DNA of 64,000 bases from Paraburkholderia kirstenboschensis. GTDB taxonomy: Bacteria; Pseudomonadota; Gammaproteobacteria; Burkholderiales; Burkholderiaceae. The position numbers and the translations under genes were made by a program. A model generated the notes under the pieces. That model made no database searches. It was not told where the DNA came from and saw nothing but the letters and a program-made list of their open reading frames with translations. Positions 44,140 to 53,325 of the stretch are shown here, in pieces; the first letter of the stretch is position 1, and every line of letters begins with the position of its first letter. The DNA lies in NCBI RefSeq assembly GCF_904848585.1, contig NZ_CAJHCR010000024.1, positions 1 to 64,000 of the forward strand. The letters run 5' to 3'.

Positions 44140-45846
44140 TCACTTCCGGGTCGCAAACGCCTCACTGATCTGCCGCGCGCGCTTAACCTCGTCACTGTGC
44201 AGGTAGATCGAGGTAGTCGACACCGAAGCGTGCCGGAGATTGTCGCGCACGGTCGTCAGTTCTGCGCCATGCCCGAGCGCGTAGGTGGCGTGCGTATGCC
44301 GCATCCAGTGAGGGCTGGCACGGCGCAGCTTCTCCGCGAGCGGCGGGTGATCGGTTTCAATCGCATCGGCGGCAACGCAGAAGAAGCGCTCAAGGACACC
44401 CCACAGCCGCACGCTGCTGATGGTCGCGGCGCTGTCGGCTTCCAGGCTGCCGATGACCGGTGTGTCCGGCCGCCAGCGTGCAGCAGTAGCCGGCAGCTGG
44501 CGCTCGGCCAGATAACGCGCCAGTGCGTCCCACGCGAGTGGCGGCAGCGCCACCCGGGCCATCCTGCTGCCCTTGCCGGTGACGCGCAGCCAGTGCTCGC
44601 CGCGTGCGTCCGTTTCAACCTGGCCGAGCGTCGCGCCGACCAGTTCACTCGCACGCAGACCCGTCGCGAAACCGAAGTCGAGCAGGAACCGCAGGCGCTG
44701 TGCGGCCGGTGCCGTCCAGCCGGAAGACCATTCGAGGCCGTCGGCGATCGTACGCAACTGGGCCCATTCGCCGTCAGTGAAAGCGCGCGATGCGTCGAGC
44801 GCCGATGCGGTTTTGCCACCGCGCACCCTGATGCCTGCAAATGCGTTGGCCAGCACGTAGCGTTGTTCGACGAGCCAGCGGAACAGGGCACCAACAACCG
44901 ACAGCGCGTGCGCGACCGAGCGCGCGGACAGACTGCCAGTGAACGGCCGCCAGTCCGTCGACGTGCGCGGGCGCACCGGGCCGATCCACCGTGCGCGCGG
45001 AGACGGATGGCGCAGGAACGTCCGGTAGGCGATCGCATCATCAGTCGTCAGGGACGACAGCGCGCGGCCGCGCTCGACGATGGCCCAGAGGATCAGCCGC
45101 TCGGCTTCCTTGCGGTAGGTCCGCTGCGTGGCGGGCGACTCGTGCAGGGACAGCCACGTCTGCACGGCCTCGTAGTCGTTGGACGCGTCGAGTGTGCAGG
45201 TGGCGGGCGGTGCGCGGAACGTGCCGGCGGAGCCGTCGACCTCGTGCGGCAGTTTGAGGGTCTCCCACGGCACGATGTCGCCGCGCTGGCTCGCGACCAC
45301 CAGCGCACGCGCCCGGTCCGTGAGCGCGGGCCAGGCGGCGAAGAACGCCTCGATCGAACGGGCGCTCGCCATGCCGAGGCCCGGCACCGCCTTCCACCAC
45401 TGACGCCGGCGCGGGATGCGTACCGTGAGATCGGCGAGCGTCGTGATGCCGTGCGCGCGCAGCACCCGCACCGCGCGTGGCGCGAGCCACTGCGCAATGT
45501 CGTCGGCGATCTGCGGTTGCAGCGGGCGGGCGGTGCGCAGCGCATCGATCGCGTGCCCGGCGCCTTTCGCATGCTGCTCACGGCCTGCCGACGGATGGGT
45601 GAGGAGTGCGACAAGGTCGTCGCGATGGGCGGCGCGCGCGATGTCCACCAGCTGGCGCCGGATGCGCCCGAGCACGCCGCGTGCGGATTTCCCGTCACCG
45701 AGCGCGGAGGGCAGGTAACGCGCGACGGCCTGCCGCACCGGTACGCCCGCATACCACGCGCGCAGCACAGCGAGCTCGTCGGCATCGGGGAACGTCGCTG
45801 CAGCATCAGCGGCGGGCGTAAAGGGCAGGGTGAGGCGCGTTTTCAT
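44140..45846 (-). CDS. tyrosine-family integrase/recombinase
   Basis: A 568-residue site-specific recombinase. A long N-terminal region (residues ~1-220) includes a helix-hairpin-like part (TTLADLTVRIPRRRQWWKAV and VPGLGMASARSIEAFF). The catalytic domain has GFATGLRASELVGATLGQVE (Arg), SPHWMRHTHATYALGHGAEL (His-x-x-Arg), RDNLRHASVSTTSIYLHSDE (His and Tyr). All active residues are present. A decayed relative lies on the other strand at 14374-14968. The short AT-rich palindromic region upstream may be its operator. Confidence 0.9.
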   Translation of the reverse strand: MKTRLTLPFTPAADAAATFPDADELAVLRAWYAGVPVRQAVARYLPSALGDGKSARGVLGRIRRQLVDIARAAHRDDLVALLTHPSAGREQHAKGAGHAIDALRTARPLQPQIADDIAQWLAPRAVRVLRAHGITTLADLTVRIPRRRQWWKAVPGLGMASARSIEAFFAAWPALTDRARALVVASQRGDIVPWETLKLPHEVDGSAGTFRAPPATCTLDASNDYEAVQTWLSLHESPATQRTYRKEAERLILWAIVERGRALSSLTTDDAIAYRTFLRHPSPRARWIGPVRPRTSTDWRPFTGSLSARSVAHALSVVGALFRWLVEQRYVLANAFAGIRVRGGKTASALDASRAFTDGEWAQLRTIADGLEWSSGWTAPAAQRLRFLLDFGFATGLRASELVGATLGQVETDARGEHWLRVTGKGSRMARVALPPLAWDALARYLAERQLPATAARWRPDTPVIGSLEADSAATISSVRLWGVLERFFCVAADAIETDHPPLAEKLRRASPHWMRHTHATYALGHGAELTTVRDNLRHASVSTTSIYLHSDEVKRARQISEAFATRK

Positions 45847-45873
45847 GCAGGGGAGTTTAGCGCATCAACAGTC

Positions 45874-45903
45874 ATCTTAAGATAAGATAAGAAAACTTAT
45901 CTT
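45874..45903. promoter_or_regulatory. palindromic AT-rich site upstream of integrase
   Basis: The palindrome ATCTTAAGAT (45874-45883) overlaps AAGATAAG (45879-45886), which is inverted as CTTATCTT at 45896-45903. Lying 28-57 bp before the integrase ATG, these are plausible operator or integrase-binding sequences. The bound protein is unknown. Confidence 0.45.
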
Positions 45904-46072
45904 TACAGCGCGATAGTCGCGACGTTTCTCGGAAACACATCTCACCGATTGATGTGCGGGCACCCTTGTGACGGATCGCGTGATCCACATCGACTCAGCG
46001 TGGGTAACTGGCTATCGAGCTACTTGAAGTACTGGCCCAAGGCCTCGTTTCGGGAACTGCGGACACTAAAGC

Positions 46073-46704
46073 GGGCTCTGTCGCATTAACGCGGGAGAGG
46101 TAAAATTCGAGGCTGAGGAAAACGCTTTGACCACTCGATGAAAAAGACTCCAACGCCACGAACGACGCTTGCTCCAGGAAATGCCAAGGTGCTGAAGCGA
46201 CTGCACTATCCGCTTGAAGTGATTCTGCTGTGGTGCGATCGTACGTTGCCTACTCGCTGAGTCTTCGCAATCTCGAGGAAATGATGGCTGAGCGTGGCAT
46301 TGGTGTCGATCACGCGACGGTGCAGCGCTGGGTCATCAAGGTGGTGCCCTGTTCGAAAAGACGTTTCGCAAGCTCAAGCGTCCGGTCGGCAAGAGCTGGC
46401 GGGTTGACGAACATATCAAGGTCAAGGGTTCGTGGAAGTATCTTTACCGGGCAGTGGATAAGGCGGGCAACACCATCGATTTTCTGTTCCGAGCCAAGCG
46501 GGACAAGGCTGCTGCGCGACGCTTCTTTGAAAAAGCAATCGCTCAGAACGGCTCCCCCGAGACGGTAACCATCGACGAAAGCGGCTCCAATCTGGCCGCG
46601 CTTCACGCGGTGAATGCCGAGCGCGAGATGCCCATCAGGGTTCGCCAGATCAAGTACTTGAACAACATCGTGGAGCAGGACCATCGGGCCATCAAACGCC
46701 GAAC
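46073..46704 (+). mobile_element. decayed IS6-family element, copy 2
   Basis: The left end GGGCTCTGTCGCATTAACGC, followed by GGGAGAGG, corresponds to the left end of copy 1 at 11822. The right inverted repeat is lost; likeness ends at about 46704. It has the same orientation as copy 1. Confidence 0.65.
46138..46704 (+). pseudogene. IS6-family transposase, frameshifted and truncated
   Basis: From ATG 46138 the frame reads MKKTPTPRTTLAPGNAKVLK and RLHYPLEVILL, then breaks; other frames carry YVAYSLSLRNLEEMMAERGI and DHATVQRWVIKVV, then YRAVDKAGNTIDFLFRAKRD, TVTIDESGSNLAALHAVNAE and IKYLNNIVEQDHRAIKRRTR. The DDE residues are mostly visible but at least two frame changes and a missing C-terminus make it inactive. 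Confidence 0.75.
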
Positions 46705-46725
46705 CCGTGAACTGCGGAATCGTAA

Positions 46726-46941
46726 GGTCGTGAAGCCGCGTATCACGCGATTGCGCTTGCGCGCTTCACGATTCACCCCGACGGTTCCGTCGGGGTCGAA
46801 GTCCTGCAGCCGACGCAGCCGCCGCGTCTGAGTCGGCTGTTGCTCGCCTCGCTGCACAACTGGCGTTTCTTCCAAGCCATCGAGAAGGGCAAGCCTGTCG
46901 AGAGCCATCAGGACGTCCGCGTCCACCTTGTGGTCCAGTAG
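46726..46941 (+). pseudogene. TonB C-terminal-domain remnant
   Basis: About 70 codons read EAAYHAIALARFTIHPDGSV, EVLQPTQPPRLSRLL, LASLHNWRFFQAIEKGKPVE and SHQDVRVHLVVQ before a TAG. This pattern (DGSV...LLxxLxxWRFxPAxxxGKPVxS) is that of the TonB-family C-terminal domain, which contacts TonB boxes of outer-membrane receptors. The anchor and proline-rich parts are missing, cut off at the IS6 end. Confidence 0.55.
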
Positions 46942-47302
46942 CGTATGCACATGCGGCGGTGCTGGATAAGCGGGCACCCGGGTCGCCAGCGCCACACCAA
47001 GCCCGGCTGTGTCAGGTTGCAATGCTGCCAGTCTCGTTTAGATAGGAGTGTCCCAACGGCTTGGCCGGACAGGTGCCTTTTCTGGATGGGAAGGACCGCG
47101 ATTCGAAAAGCGCGTGTGTGAATTTTACGGTACGGCGCGGCGAAGCGTGCGCTTAGCCGGTTGTTGTCCGCTTTGAAAGCGCGATAGAAAACGCATTGGC
47201 GCGTCAGAACGTGGACGGTACTACGCTTGGCGTGGGAGGATCAATGAGCGGAGTGGAAGGGAATGACCGCTGCGCAGGGGCCGCCGATCGTCATCGGGCG
47301 GA

Positions 47303-48568
47303 TTATGAAAACGTTCCGGCAATTCCAGAGTACAAGCCCAAGCCTACCGTAATGGCGATCACCGTTCCGGCCAACATCCCGTAACTTCCCCTTAGTCGAT
47401 ACGGCTCGGGCAGGCGCCGGGCGAGCAGGTACAGGAAGCCGAGCACGATCGGCAACAGCAGCGCGTTCATCACCTGCACGCCAACGCCCAGCGAGACCAG
47501 GTTCGCGCCGGAGCCCGCGATGAACGCGGCGACGATCAACACCGTGGTATAGGTAGCGTAAAACCACGGCGCTTCGCGCGGCGTATGCTCAAGCGCATGC
47601 CGGTAGCCCAGTATCTCGCCAAGCGCGCGAGCCGCAGTCAGCGTCACCACGATGGCGGCCACGAGCGCCGCGCCAACCATTCCCATGCCGAATAGCAGCT
47701 TGCCGGTCTGCGCGCCAAGGAACGGCGTAATCGCATCACCGATTTGCTGCACTGTGTCGAGCGGTTTATGCATGCCGGAACGCGCCAAGGTCGCTGCTGT
47801 GACCATCAGCACTGCCGCCATAATCAACTGGGTCAATACCGCGCCGACCGCTGTATCCCAGCGAGCGGCGCGCAGGTCTTCGAGATCGAGCTTTTTCTCC
47901 ACCACGGCCGATTGCTGATAGAACACCATCCACGGCATGATCACAGCGCCAATGTTGGCTGACAGCAGGAACAGGTAGTCGTGGTTGCCGAGCGGCATGC
48001 TGGCAAGCTCGGCGTGTATGCTCGCAGCATCCGGATGGGCGCGCCAGGCCACCAGTACGAACACCAATTCGAAGGCGCCAAGCAGAATCGCGATCCGTTC
48101 CACCGACAGATACGACCCTGTGTACGCCATCCAGGATAGCCCGACGACCGTTAGCGTCAACGTAAGCCACGATGGAATGCCATACATCAGGCCAACTCCG
48201 GCCAACCCGCTCATCTCTGATAACAAGGCACCCAGGCAGGCCAGCATCAAGGTGCCTACCGACAGCCACGCCCAACGGGGGCCAAAATGCTGCCTGATCA
48301 AATCGCCGTGCCCCTTGCGCGTGACCATGCCGAGGCGAACAGTCAACTCCTGAACGATGAATAAGACCGGAATCAATAGCAACTGCAGCAGCAATAACCG
48401 GTATCCCCATTGGGCGCCACTTTGCGCCGCGGTGATGACGCTACCCGCGTCCGTGTCGGCCAGCATCACGACCAATCCCGGTCCGGCGATGGCGAAAACT
48501 CGGATCCACCAGCGCGATTGCGAGGCGAGTGTGGGTGAACTCATCGATTTATTGAGAATGCGATTCAT
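47303..48568 (-). CDS. Nramp-related divalent-metal transporter
   Basis: A 421-residue protein with 11 predicted membrane segments and overall Nramp architecture. The metal-site motifs are atypical: the first segment has ADTDAGSVITA where Nramp proteins have DPGN, and the sixth has IMPWMVFYQQSA where they have MPH. This resembles Nramp-related (NRMT-type) transporters, some of which carry Mg2+ rather than Mn2+ or Fe2+. The cargo cannot be decided by eye. ATG 48568 lacks a clear ribosome site; 48544 (MSSPTLASQS) is an alternative. Confidence 0.8.
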   Translation of the reverse strand: MNRILNKSMSSPTLASQSRWWIRVFAIAGPGLVVMLADTDAGSVITAAQSGAQWGYRLLLLQLLLIPVLFIVQELTVRLGMVTRKGHGDLIRQHFGPRWAWLSVGTLMLACLGALLSEMSGLAGVGLMYGIPSWLTLTLTVVGLSWMAYTGSYLSVERIAILLGAFELVFVLVAWRAHPDAASIHAELASMPLGNHDYLFLLSANIGAVIMPWMVFYQQSAVVEKKLDLEDLRAARWDTAVGAVLTQLIMAAVLMVTAATLARSGMHKPLDTVQQIGDAITPFLGAQTGKLLFGMGMVGAALVAAIVVTLTAARALGEILGYRHALEHTPREAPWFYATYTTVLIVAAFIAGSGANLVSLGVGVQVMNALLLPIVLGFLYLLARRLPEPYRLRGSYGMLAGTVIAITVGLGLYSGIAGTFS

Positions 48569-48818
48569 TACTAAAACGAGATGATCACGTGCAATAGCCG
48601 TGGTGTAAATGCGACCGTAAGCCGCAGGGCCAGGGTGTATCGGCCATAAGCTGACTCCGACATCTCAAGCATGAATGGCCGCTTGGCCCGCCGCATACGG
48701 ACGTTCCCAGTTCCGTCCGGCAGCAATTGTCGGCGCTCTCCAACGTCGGTCCCAATGGGCGCTTTGGCCTGCACCATGCACAATAGCCGCTGTACTACGC
48801 AGAGGATGGCCTGCGGGC

Positions 48819-48977
48819 GTCAACTTCGACCTGAATGATTTGCAGGCATTTCGAGCCGTCGTATAGTTGGGTGGCTTCCGGAAGGCCACCGAGGCGGTCA
48901 ACATCTTGTGGTCGGCGCTGAGCCGCCCTTTCATCAAGCTCGAACACGCAATCCGCGTGCGGCATCCGAGCGAGCGT
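48819..48977 (+). pseudogene. LysR-type regulator, N-terminal remnant
   Basis: The frame reads VNFDLNDLQAFRAVV, a TAG at 48864-48866, and then GGFRKATEAVNILWSALSRP and IKLEHAIRVR. This is the LysR helix-turn-helix (LxAFRxVxExGSFxxAAExLxxSQSALSRxIxxLE) with a nonsense codon and several lost residues. The rest of the protein is absent. Confidence 0.65.
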
Positions 48978-49094
48978 TGTCTTCCGAACGATCGATGTCC
49001 GCTGGTTATCAATGGATGCGGGCGGAAAGCCGGCAACTGCCCTAAAGCACAGCAGCCACGTGATTGCCTTGCCCCGCGCCGGTAATACTCGCGC

Positions 49095-51794
49095 TCAGGC
49101 CACGAAGCGGCACTGGGACGCGGGCGTGCGCGTGTCCATGTTGCGTCCGCGGTTGAGGTGATCGTCGATTTCCGCCGCGCAGCCTAGCATGCGCGGATAA
49201 AGGAAGATCGTGAACGCGGCAGTCTCCAGATCGGACTCGCCGAATTCACCGCGTCGCAGCGGCTGCCAAAGCATCTTCAGCAGCAATGCGGCGATCACCG
49301 CATCGACATTGACGCAATAGACGTTGCGCGAGACGCCTGCCTTGAACAGCGCCTGCACCAGCTCGCGGTAGTACGCATGGAACACGTTGTATTCACCGCG
49401 CTTCTCGCTCAAGTCGCTGATGAACACTTCGCGCGGGTCGTGGTTGACCGGTCTGTCCTTGAACACCGGATGATTCACGCCCGGAAGCTTCGCGATATCG
49501 AGGCTGCCCGAATGCTTCTGCCGCGCCTTGTACTGCGCGTATCGCTCGACGGAGCGCTCGGCGAGCGAGCGCAGGTCCACGCCGTGGCCGGGCTTCGACG
49601 GATCGTCCAGCGCGGTTTCCTTGAAAGCATCAATCAGGAACGCGATGCCCTCGTACCCGTTCCCGCCGTGCGTGTAGCCGGTATGCGAGAGAAAGCCGAC
49701 AAGCGCCTTGTTGAGCTGCACGCGCTCGGGGCCCTCCGGACCGTCGGCGGATACCGCGCCCTTCGCCCCCTGCGCCGAGATCGCACCCGGACCGTTGGTG
49801 AGCAGCAGGCCGACGAGCGTTTTGAAGGCGAACAGGTCGTCGGGGCCGGGCTTCAGGTTGAGCAGCGCGGCGAAGCCGATTTCGGTGAGACTGCGCTCGT
49901 TCAGCAATTCGTTGGTGGAGAAGCCGCAGAAACCGTCCGGGCCATGCCGGGACGCATCGGCCGATGCACCGATGAGCGTCCCAAATAGCATGCTCCACCA
50001 GGGCAGGCTTTCGGCGGTCACGCGCGAGATACGCTTGCGCATGAGCGGGCCCCACGCCAGCGTCGTCGTGATCGCGGCCAGCACCGCGTCGCCGGTCGGG
50101 TGAGCGGGCTGCGACGTCAGCCAGCGGACGAAAGCCGATTTCGCGCCGCGCGCGGCGAGCCCCGCGAGCATTGCTTCGGCGAGCGGATCGTGAGAGTCGG
50201 CGAAGAACTGTTCACAGCCGCTTGCGTCGATGCGTGCGACGTCGAAAGTTTCATTCAGCGCGTCGGCAAGACCAGCGGCCGCAAAACGATCGATCAGCCA
50301 CTTGGTGACGTCCCGCGCCGCGCGCTGACGTTTCGGCCCGACGATCGAGGCCGCGGCGGCCAGGATGGCGTTGGGTGCATTGCCGGCCTCGCGTGCGGCT
50401 TGCGCTGCCGCGAGTTCCGGCGTTCCGTGCAGATTGACGGACGCGGCGATCGCCACATCGATGAGTTTTTCGTCATTCTCGCCGCCGAATTCGTGCAGCA
50501 GGGCAAGGCCGACGTTCGCTTCGAGCGAACGCGTCGCCGCCTCCAGCATCGACGCGCCGTGCAGGCTGCTCACCTGTGTGTTCGCGTCCATCTGCGACGC
50601 GCCCGATGCGTCTTTGAGCGCCTGGCGCGGAGCGATCACGCCGATCTGTCGATTGACCTGACGGACCTGCTCGTTATACGGCGCAACAGCTTCCACGACC
50701 GGAATCCCGAGACCGTCCGGCACCGCGATGCCCTGATCGGAGCCAAACCACGGCTTGAGTGCGAGACTGCCCTCCGGCTCGAAATCGGACATCGTCGCGT
50801 TGGCGCGCATCACGGCGCTCAGCGCGGCCGGGATGTGCGCGATGTTCGTCACCACGGCACCCTTCGTCGAGCAGCATGGATCATCCGGCGTGAAGAGGCG
50901 CTCGACGCCGAACTTCTGCATGAACCAGCGTTCCTTGGCTTGCGCATCGTCGTTGCCGCCGGCCATCGCGCCGGCGTGCCCGACTGCCCGCGTGAGGCGG
51001 CTCTTCCATCGTCCCACGACGCACGCGACGACTGGCTTCGTGAAGACCGCATCGGCCTCGTAGTAGCCACCCGGTTCGCAGTAGAGCACCGCAGCCTTGC
51101 TGCGTGCATCGTTGGCGAGTGCGAACGCGAATTCAGGCGCGGCATAGTGAATATAGACGTCCTTGCCGCTCGAGATGACCGTCGACGTGCCCCAGCCACC
51201 CATGCGCAGGTATTGCGCAATCGTCGTGCTGAAGCCACCGGAGTTGGAGAAGATCGCGATCGAGCCCTTGCGCAACGAATCGTCAGGATTGTCGCCGCCG
51301 AGCGCTCCGCCGATCCTCACGCGATTCCACGAATCGGCGACGCCGAGGCCGTTCGCGCCGAAGATGTCGATGCCCGCCTGCTGGCCCATCGCGCGGATTT
51401 CGCGGGCGTCGTGGACCGCGATCTTCTCGGTGATGATGAAAATCTTTCGCAGCTCGGGATTCACGCGAATTAGTTCAGCAACGCCGTCGCGGGCCGCGGA
51501 CGGCGGCAGATAGACGACGCCGCAGTTGAACCGGTGTCCCGCTTCGAGCCCCTCGCGGACGTTGTTGTACACACGGATGTCGCCGGCCGGCGTCGGGAGC
51601 ACTTGACCGCCCTTGCCCGGCGCCGTGCCGAATACGACGTTACCGCCCGAGAATTCATGACTCACGGGCGTCACGTCCGACGATTCACCGCCCAGAATGT
51701 TGAGCACGCACACGCGGTCCTCGCGCGTGGCGATCTGTGCGAGTGAGTTGACGCCAACGAAATACTTGAACGTATTGCTGCCTTGCTTGTACAT
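49095..51794 (-). CDS. ATP-citrate-lyase-like large subunit (CoA ligase + citryl-CoA-lyase-like domains)
   Basis: An 899-residue protein from ATG 51794, fixed by GAGGAG just upstream. The N-terminal ~350 residues form a succinyl-CoA-synthetase-alpha-like unit: CoA-binding fold with GANGLGVADSWNRVRIGG, IAIFSNSGGFSTTIAQYLRM and the phosphohistidine motif TRAVGHAGAMAGG. The C-terminal ~350 residues can be lined up by eye with the citrate-synthase-like lyase part of ATP-citrate lyase (FCGFSTNELLNERSLTEIGF; GVNHPVFKDRPVNHDPR; NVYCVNVDAVIAALLLKML), but the usual GHR histidine motif appears as NHP. It is about 50% longer than AclA. It ends the tcu-linked run, 10 bp after the ATP-grasp gene. The substrate may be citrate or a related tricarboxylate. 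Confidence 0.75.
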   Translation of the reverse strand: MYKQGSNTFKYFVGVNSLAQIATREDRVCVLNILGGESSDVTPVSHEFSGGNVVFGTAPGKGGQVLPTPAGDIRVYNNVREGLEAGHRFNCGVVYLPPSAARDGVAELIRVNPELRKIFIITEKIAVHDAREIRAMGQQAGIDIFGANGLGVADSWNRVRIGGALGGDNPDDSLRKGSIAIFSNSGGFSTTIAQYLRMGGWGTSTVISSGKDVYIHYAAPEFAFALANDARSKAAVLYCEPGGYYEADAVFTKPVVACVVGRWKSRLTRAVGHAGAMAGGNDDAQAKERWFMQKFGVERLFTPDDPCCSTKGAVVTNIAHIPAALSAVMRANATMSDFEPEGSLALKPWFGSDQGIAVPDGLGIPVVEAVAPYNEQVRQVNRQIGVIAPRQALKDASGASQMDANTQVSSLHGASMLEAATRSLEANVGLALLHEFGGENDEKLIDVAIAASVNLHGTPELAAAQAAREAGNAPNAILAAAASIVGPKRQRAARDVTKWLIDRFAAAGLADALNETFDVARIDASGCEQFFADSHDPLAEAMLAGLAARGAKSAFVRWLTSQPAHPTGDAVLAAITTTLAWGPLMRKRISRVTAESLPWWSMLFGTLIGASADASRHGPDGFCGFSTNELLNERSLTEIGFAALLNLKPGPDDLFAFKTLVGLLLTNGPGAISAQGAKGAVSADGPEGPERVQLNKALVGFLSHTGYTHGGNGYEGIAFLIDAFKETALDDPSKPGHGVDLRSLAERSVERYAQYKARQKHSGSLDIAKLPGVNHPVFKDRPVNHDPREVFISDLSEKRGEYNVFHAYYRELVQALFKAGVSRNVYCVNVDAVIAALLLKMLWQPLRRGEFGESDLETAAFTIFLYPRMLGCAAEIDDHLNRGRNMDTRTPASQCRFVA

Positions 51795-51804
51795 GTCGAT
51801 CTCC

Positions 51805-53103
51805 TCAGGCACGAGCCGTTTCGGTTTGCCTCGGTGACGCGCCAATCCTTGCTGCGATCTCGGTGCGGCCGCCGGCGCGCATCCAGGCGTCCGCCTGGCG
51901 TGCGTACTGAATTACTTCGCTGATGTCGGAGTCGAAGCCGAACAGCCGATAAGGCAGGCCTAGCGAGTCGCAGGTGTCCCTCAGCGCCGACATGCCCCGC
52001 ACGAGGTTCGGACCTCCACGGCCCAGCACGACATAGAGCGGCGTCGGTCCGTGCTCGCTGAAGTGCTCGCGCAGGGCGTCGGCCATGGCGCGCAGCGTCT
52101 CGTAGATGTCCGTGTTGTTGGACTTGCCGCCGATGATGAAAAGCACGTTCGCCTGTTCGAGCCAGTGCCTGAAGCAGATGCGCGCCACTTCCCTCATCTT
52201 CGCGTAAGGCGGATTGCCGCCGAAATCCGACGAGATGATCGCGGCGTCGCCCAACATTTCGGTGACGAGCGAGTTGGCGCCGCCGCCGAAGGTCGGGGCT
52301 AGGATCGTTCCGTTATCGTTGATGACGTACACATCGCTCTGGCCCTGATGGGTGCGAAGCTGGTTGATCTCCTGCTCGAAATCGGAGTAATCGGCGGCGA
52401 ACAGATGAGGCGGCAGGCCAAGACGCGCCCAGCGTGGATCGTCGCGATCGAAGCCGCACTTGAAGTCGCACGCAACTGGCGTAAGGCGACCGCTCCTGTC
52501 TTCGCGCATGCGGATCGGGTTCAACTCGAGCGTCGTCATGCCGAAGTTGTGAAAGAGTTCCCAGAGTTTCGGCAACTGCTGCACGAGGGGCGAAATAATC
52601 TCCTTCGGGGCGCCGATCTCGCTCAATGCATTCGCTACGACGAACGCCTTCAACCCGGTCAGCGCATCGAACGGCACCATCGCCACCTGCTTCGGGTCGA
52701 CCTCCTCGATGTCCATACCGCCCACGTGCGAAAGCGTCATCGTCGGCGCACGAAAGCGGGTGGAATCCGTGATCGAGAAGTAGACTTCGTGCGTGGCCGG
52801 CACACCGGCTTCGAACGTCACGCCATTCGCCTTCGCCTTGATGTGGCCGACGGTATGCTCGGCGAAGTAAAGCCGCTCCTTTTCCGCGAGCGCGGTCTTA
52901 AGGTCGGTCGCGCGGCCAAGCAAACCTGCCTTGCCTTTCTTGCCGACTCCGCCCTTGAAGACGGGCTTGATGAAGATCTGGCGATGACGGTCGATCAGCG
53001 CCTTGACTTCCTCTTCGCTGGCGCTCGGACCCAAAATTTCGCTGGCCGGAAACCCGACGAATTGCAGCAGGCGCGCGCCGTGCAACATACCGGTAATTTG
53101 CAT
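51805..53103 (-). CDS. ATP-citrate-lyase-like ATP-grasp/citrate-binding subunit
   Basis: A 432-residue protein. The first ~240 residues are an ATP-grasp domain (FIKPVFKGGVGKKGKAGLLG; MTTLELNPIRMRED). The rest matches the ACL citrate-binding domain: TFGGGANSLVTEMLGDAA, LFIIGGKSNNTDIYETLR and YVVLGRGGPNLVRGMSALRD, where GGGA and RGGPN are characteristic. With the large subunit it would form a two-subunit ATP-dependent lyase (citrate + CoA + ATP to acetyl-CoA + oxaloacetate, or an analogous reaction). AGGAGAC before ATG 53103 sets the start. It lies 222 bp after tcuC. Confidence 0.82.
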   Translation of the reverse strand: MQITGMLHGARLLQFVGFPASEILGPSASEEEVKALIDRHRQIFIKPVFKGGVGKKGKAGLLGRATDLKTALAEKERLYFAEHTVGHIKAKANGVTFEAGVPATHEVYFSITDSTRFRAPTMTLSHVGGMDIEEVDPKQVAMVPFDALTGLKAFVVANALSEIGAPKEIISPLVQQLPKLWELFHNFGMTTLELNPIRMREDRSGRLTPVACDFKCGFDRDDPRWARLGLPPHLFAADYSDFEQEINQLRTHQGQSDVYVINDNGTILAPTFGGGANSLVTEMLGDAAIISSDFGGNPPYAKMREVARICFRHWLEQANVLFIIGGKSNNTDIYETLRAMADALREHFSEHGPTPLYVVLGRGGPNLVRGMSALRDTCDSLGLPYRLFGFDSDISEVIQYARQADAWMRAGGRTEIAARIGASPRQTETARA

Positions 53104-53325
53104 GGAAATGTCTCCTGAAGTTTAAGCAATGCACTTCGCTTGCTTACAGAACAGCATGTTGCGGGCGGACAGCGGTGAATTCGGGCGCGAGATGACGGCT
53201 CGCCGGGACGCGGCGATCCGCCGAGCAAATGTTGTTAGAACCGAATCATTCGGAGCGGGCGCATAGGCATTTTCATCCCGCCGCTCTGCGGGCCAGGCGA
53301 CGAGATGCGTGCCTTGCGCGACCCG

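Noticed and set aside
44071..45885. 604-codon open frame opposite the integrase
   Set aside because: It mirrors the integrase gene on the other strand; Arg/Pro/His-rich composition and no motifs. The integrase has all catalytic residues.
46054..46718. Direct repeat GAACTGCGGA on both sides of IS6 copy 2 (46054-46063 and 46709-46718) as a target duplication
   Set aside because: IS6 makes 8-bp duplications directly at its ends; here the left repeat is ten bases outside the end and the right end is lost, so coincidence is likely.
50100..51473. 457-codon frame opposite the lyase large subunit
   Set aside because: Shadow of a GC-rich gene with no ribosome site or family likeness.
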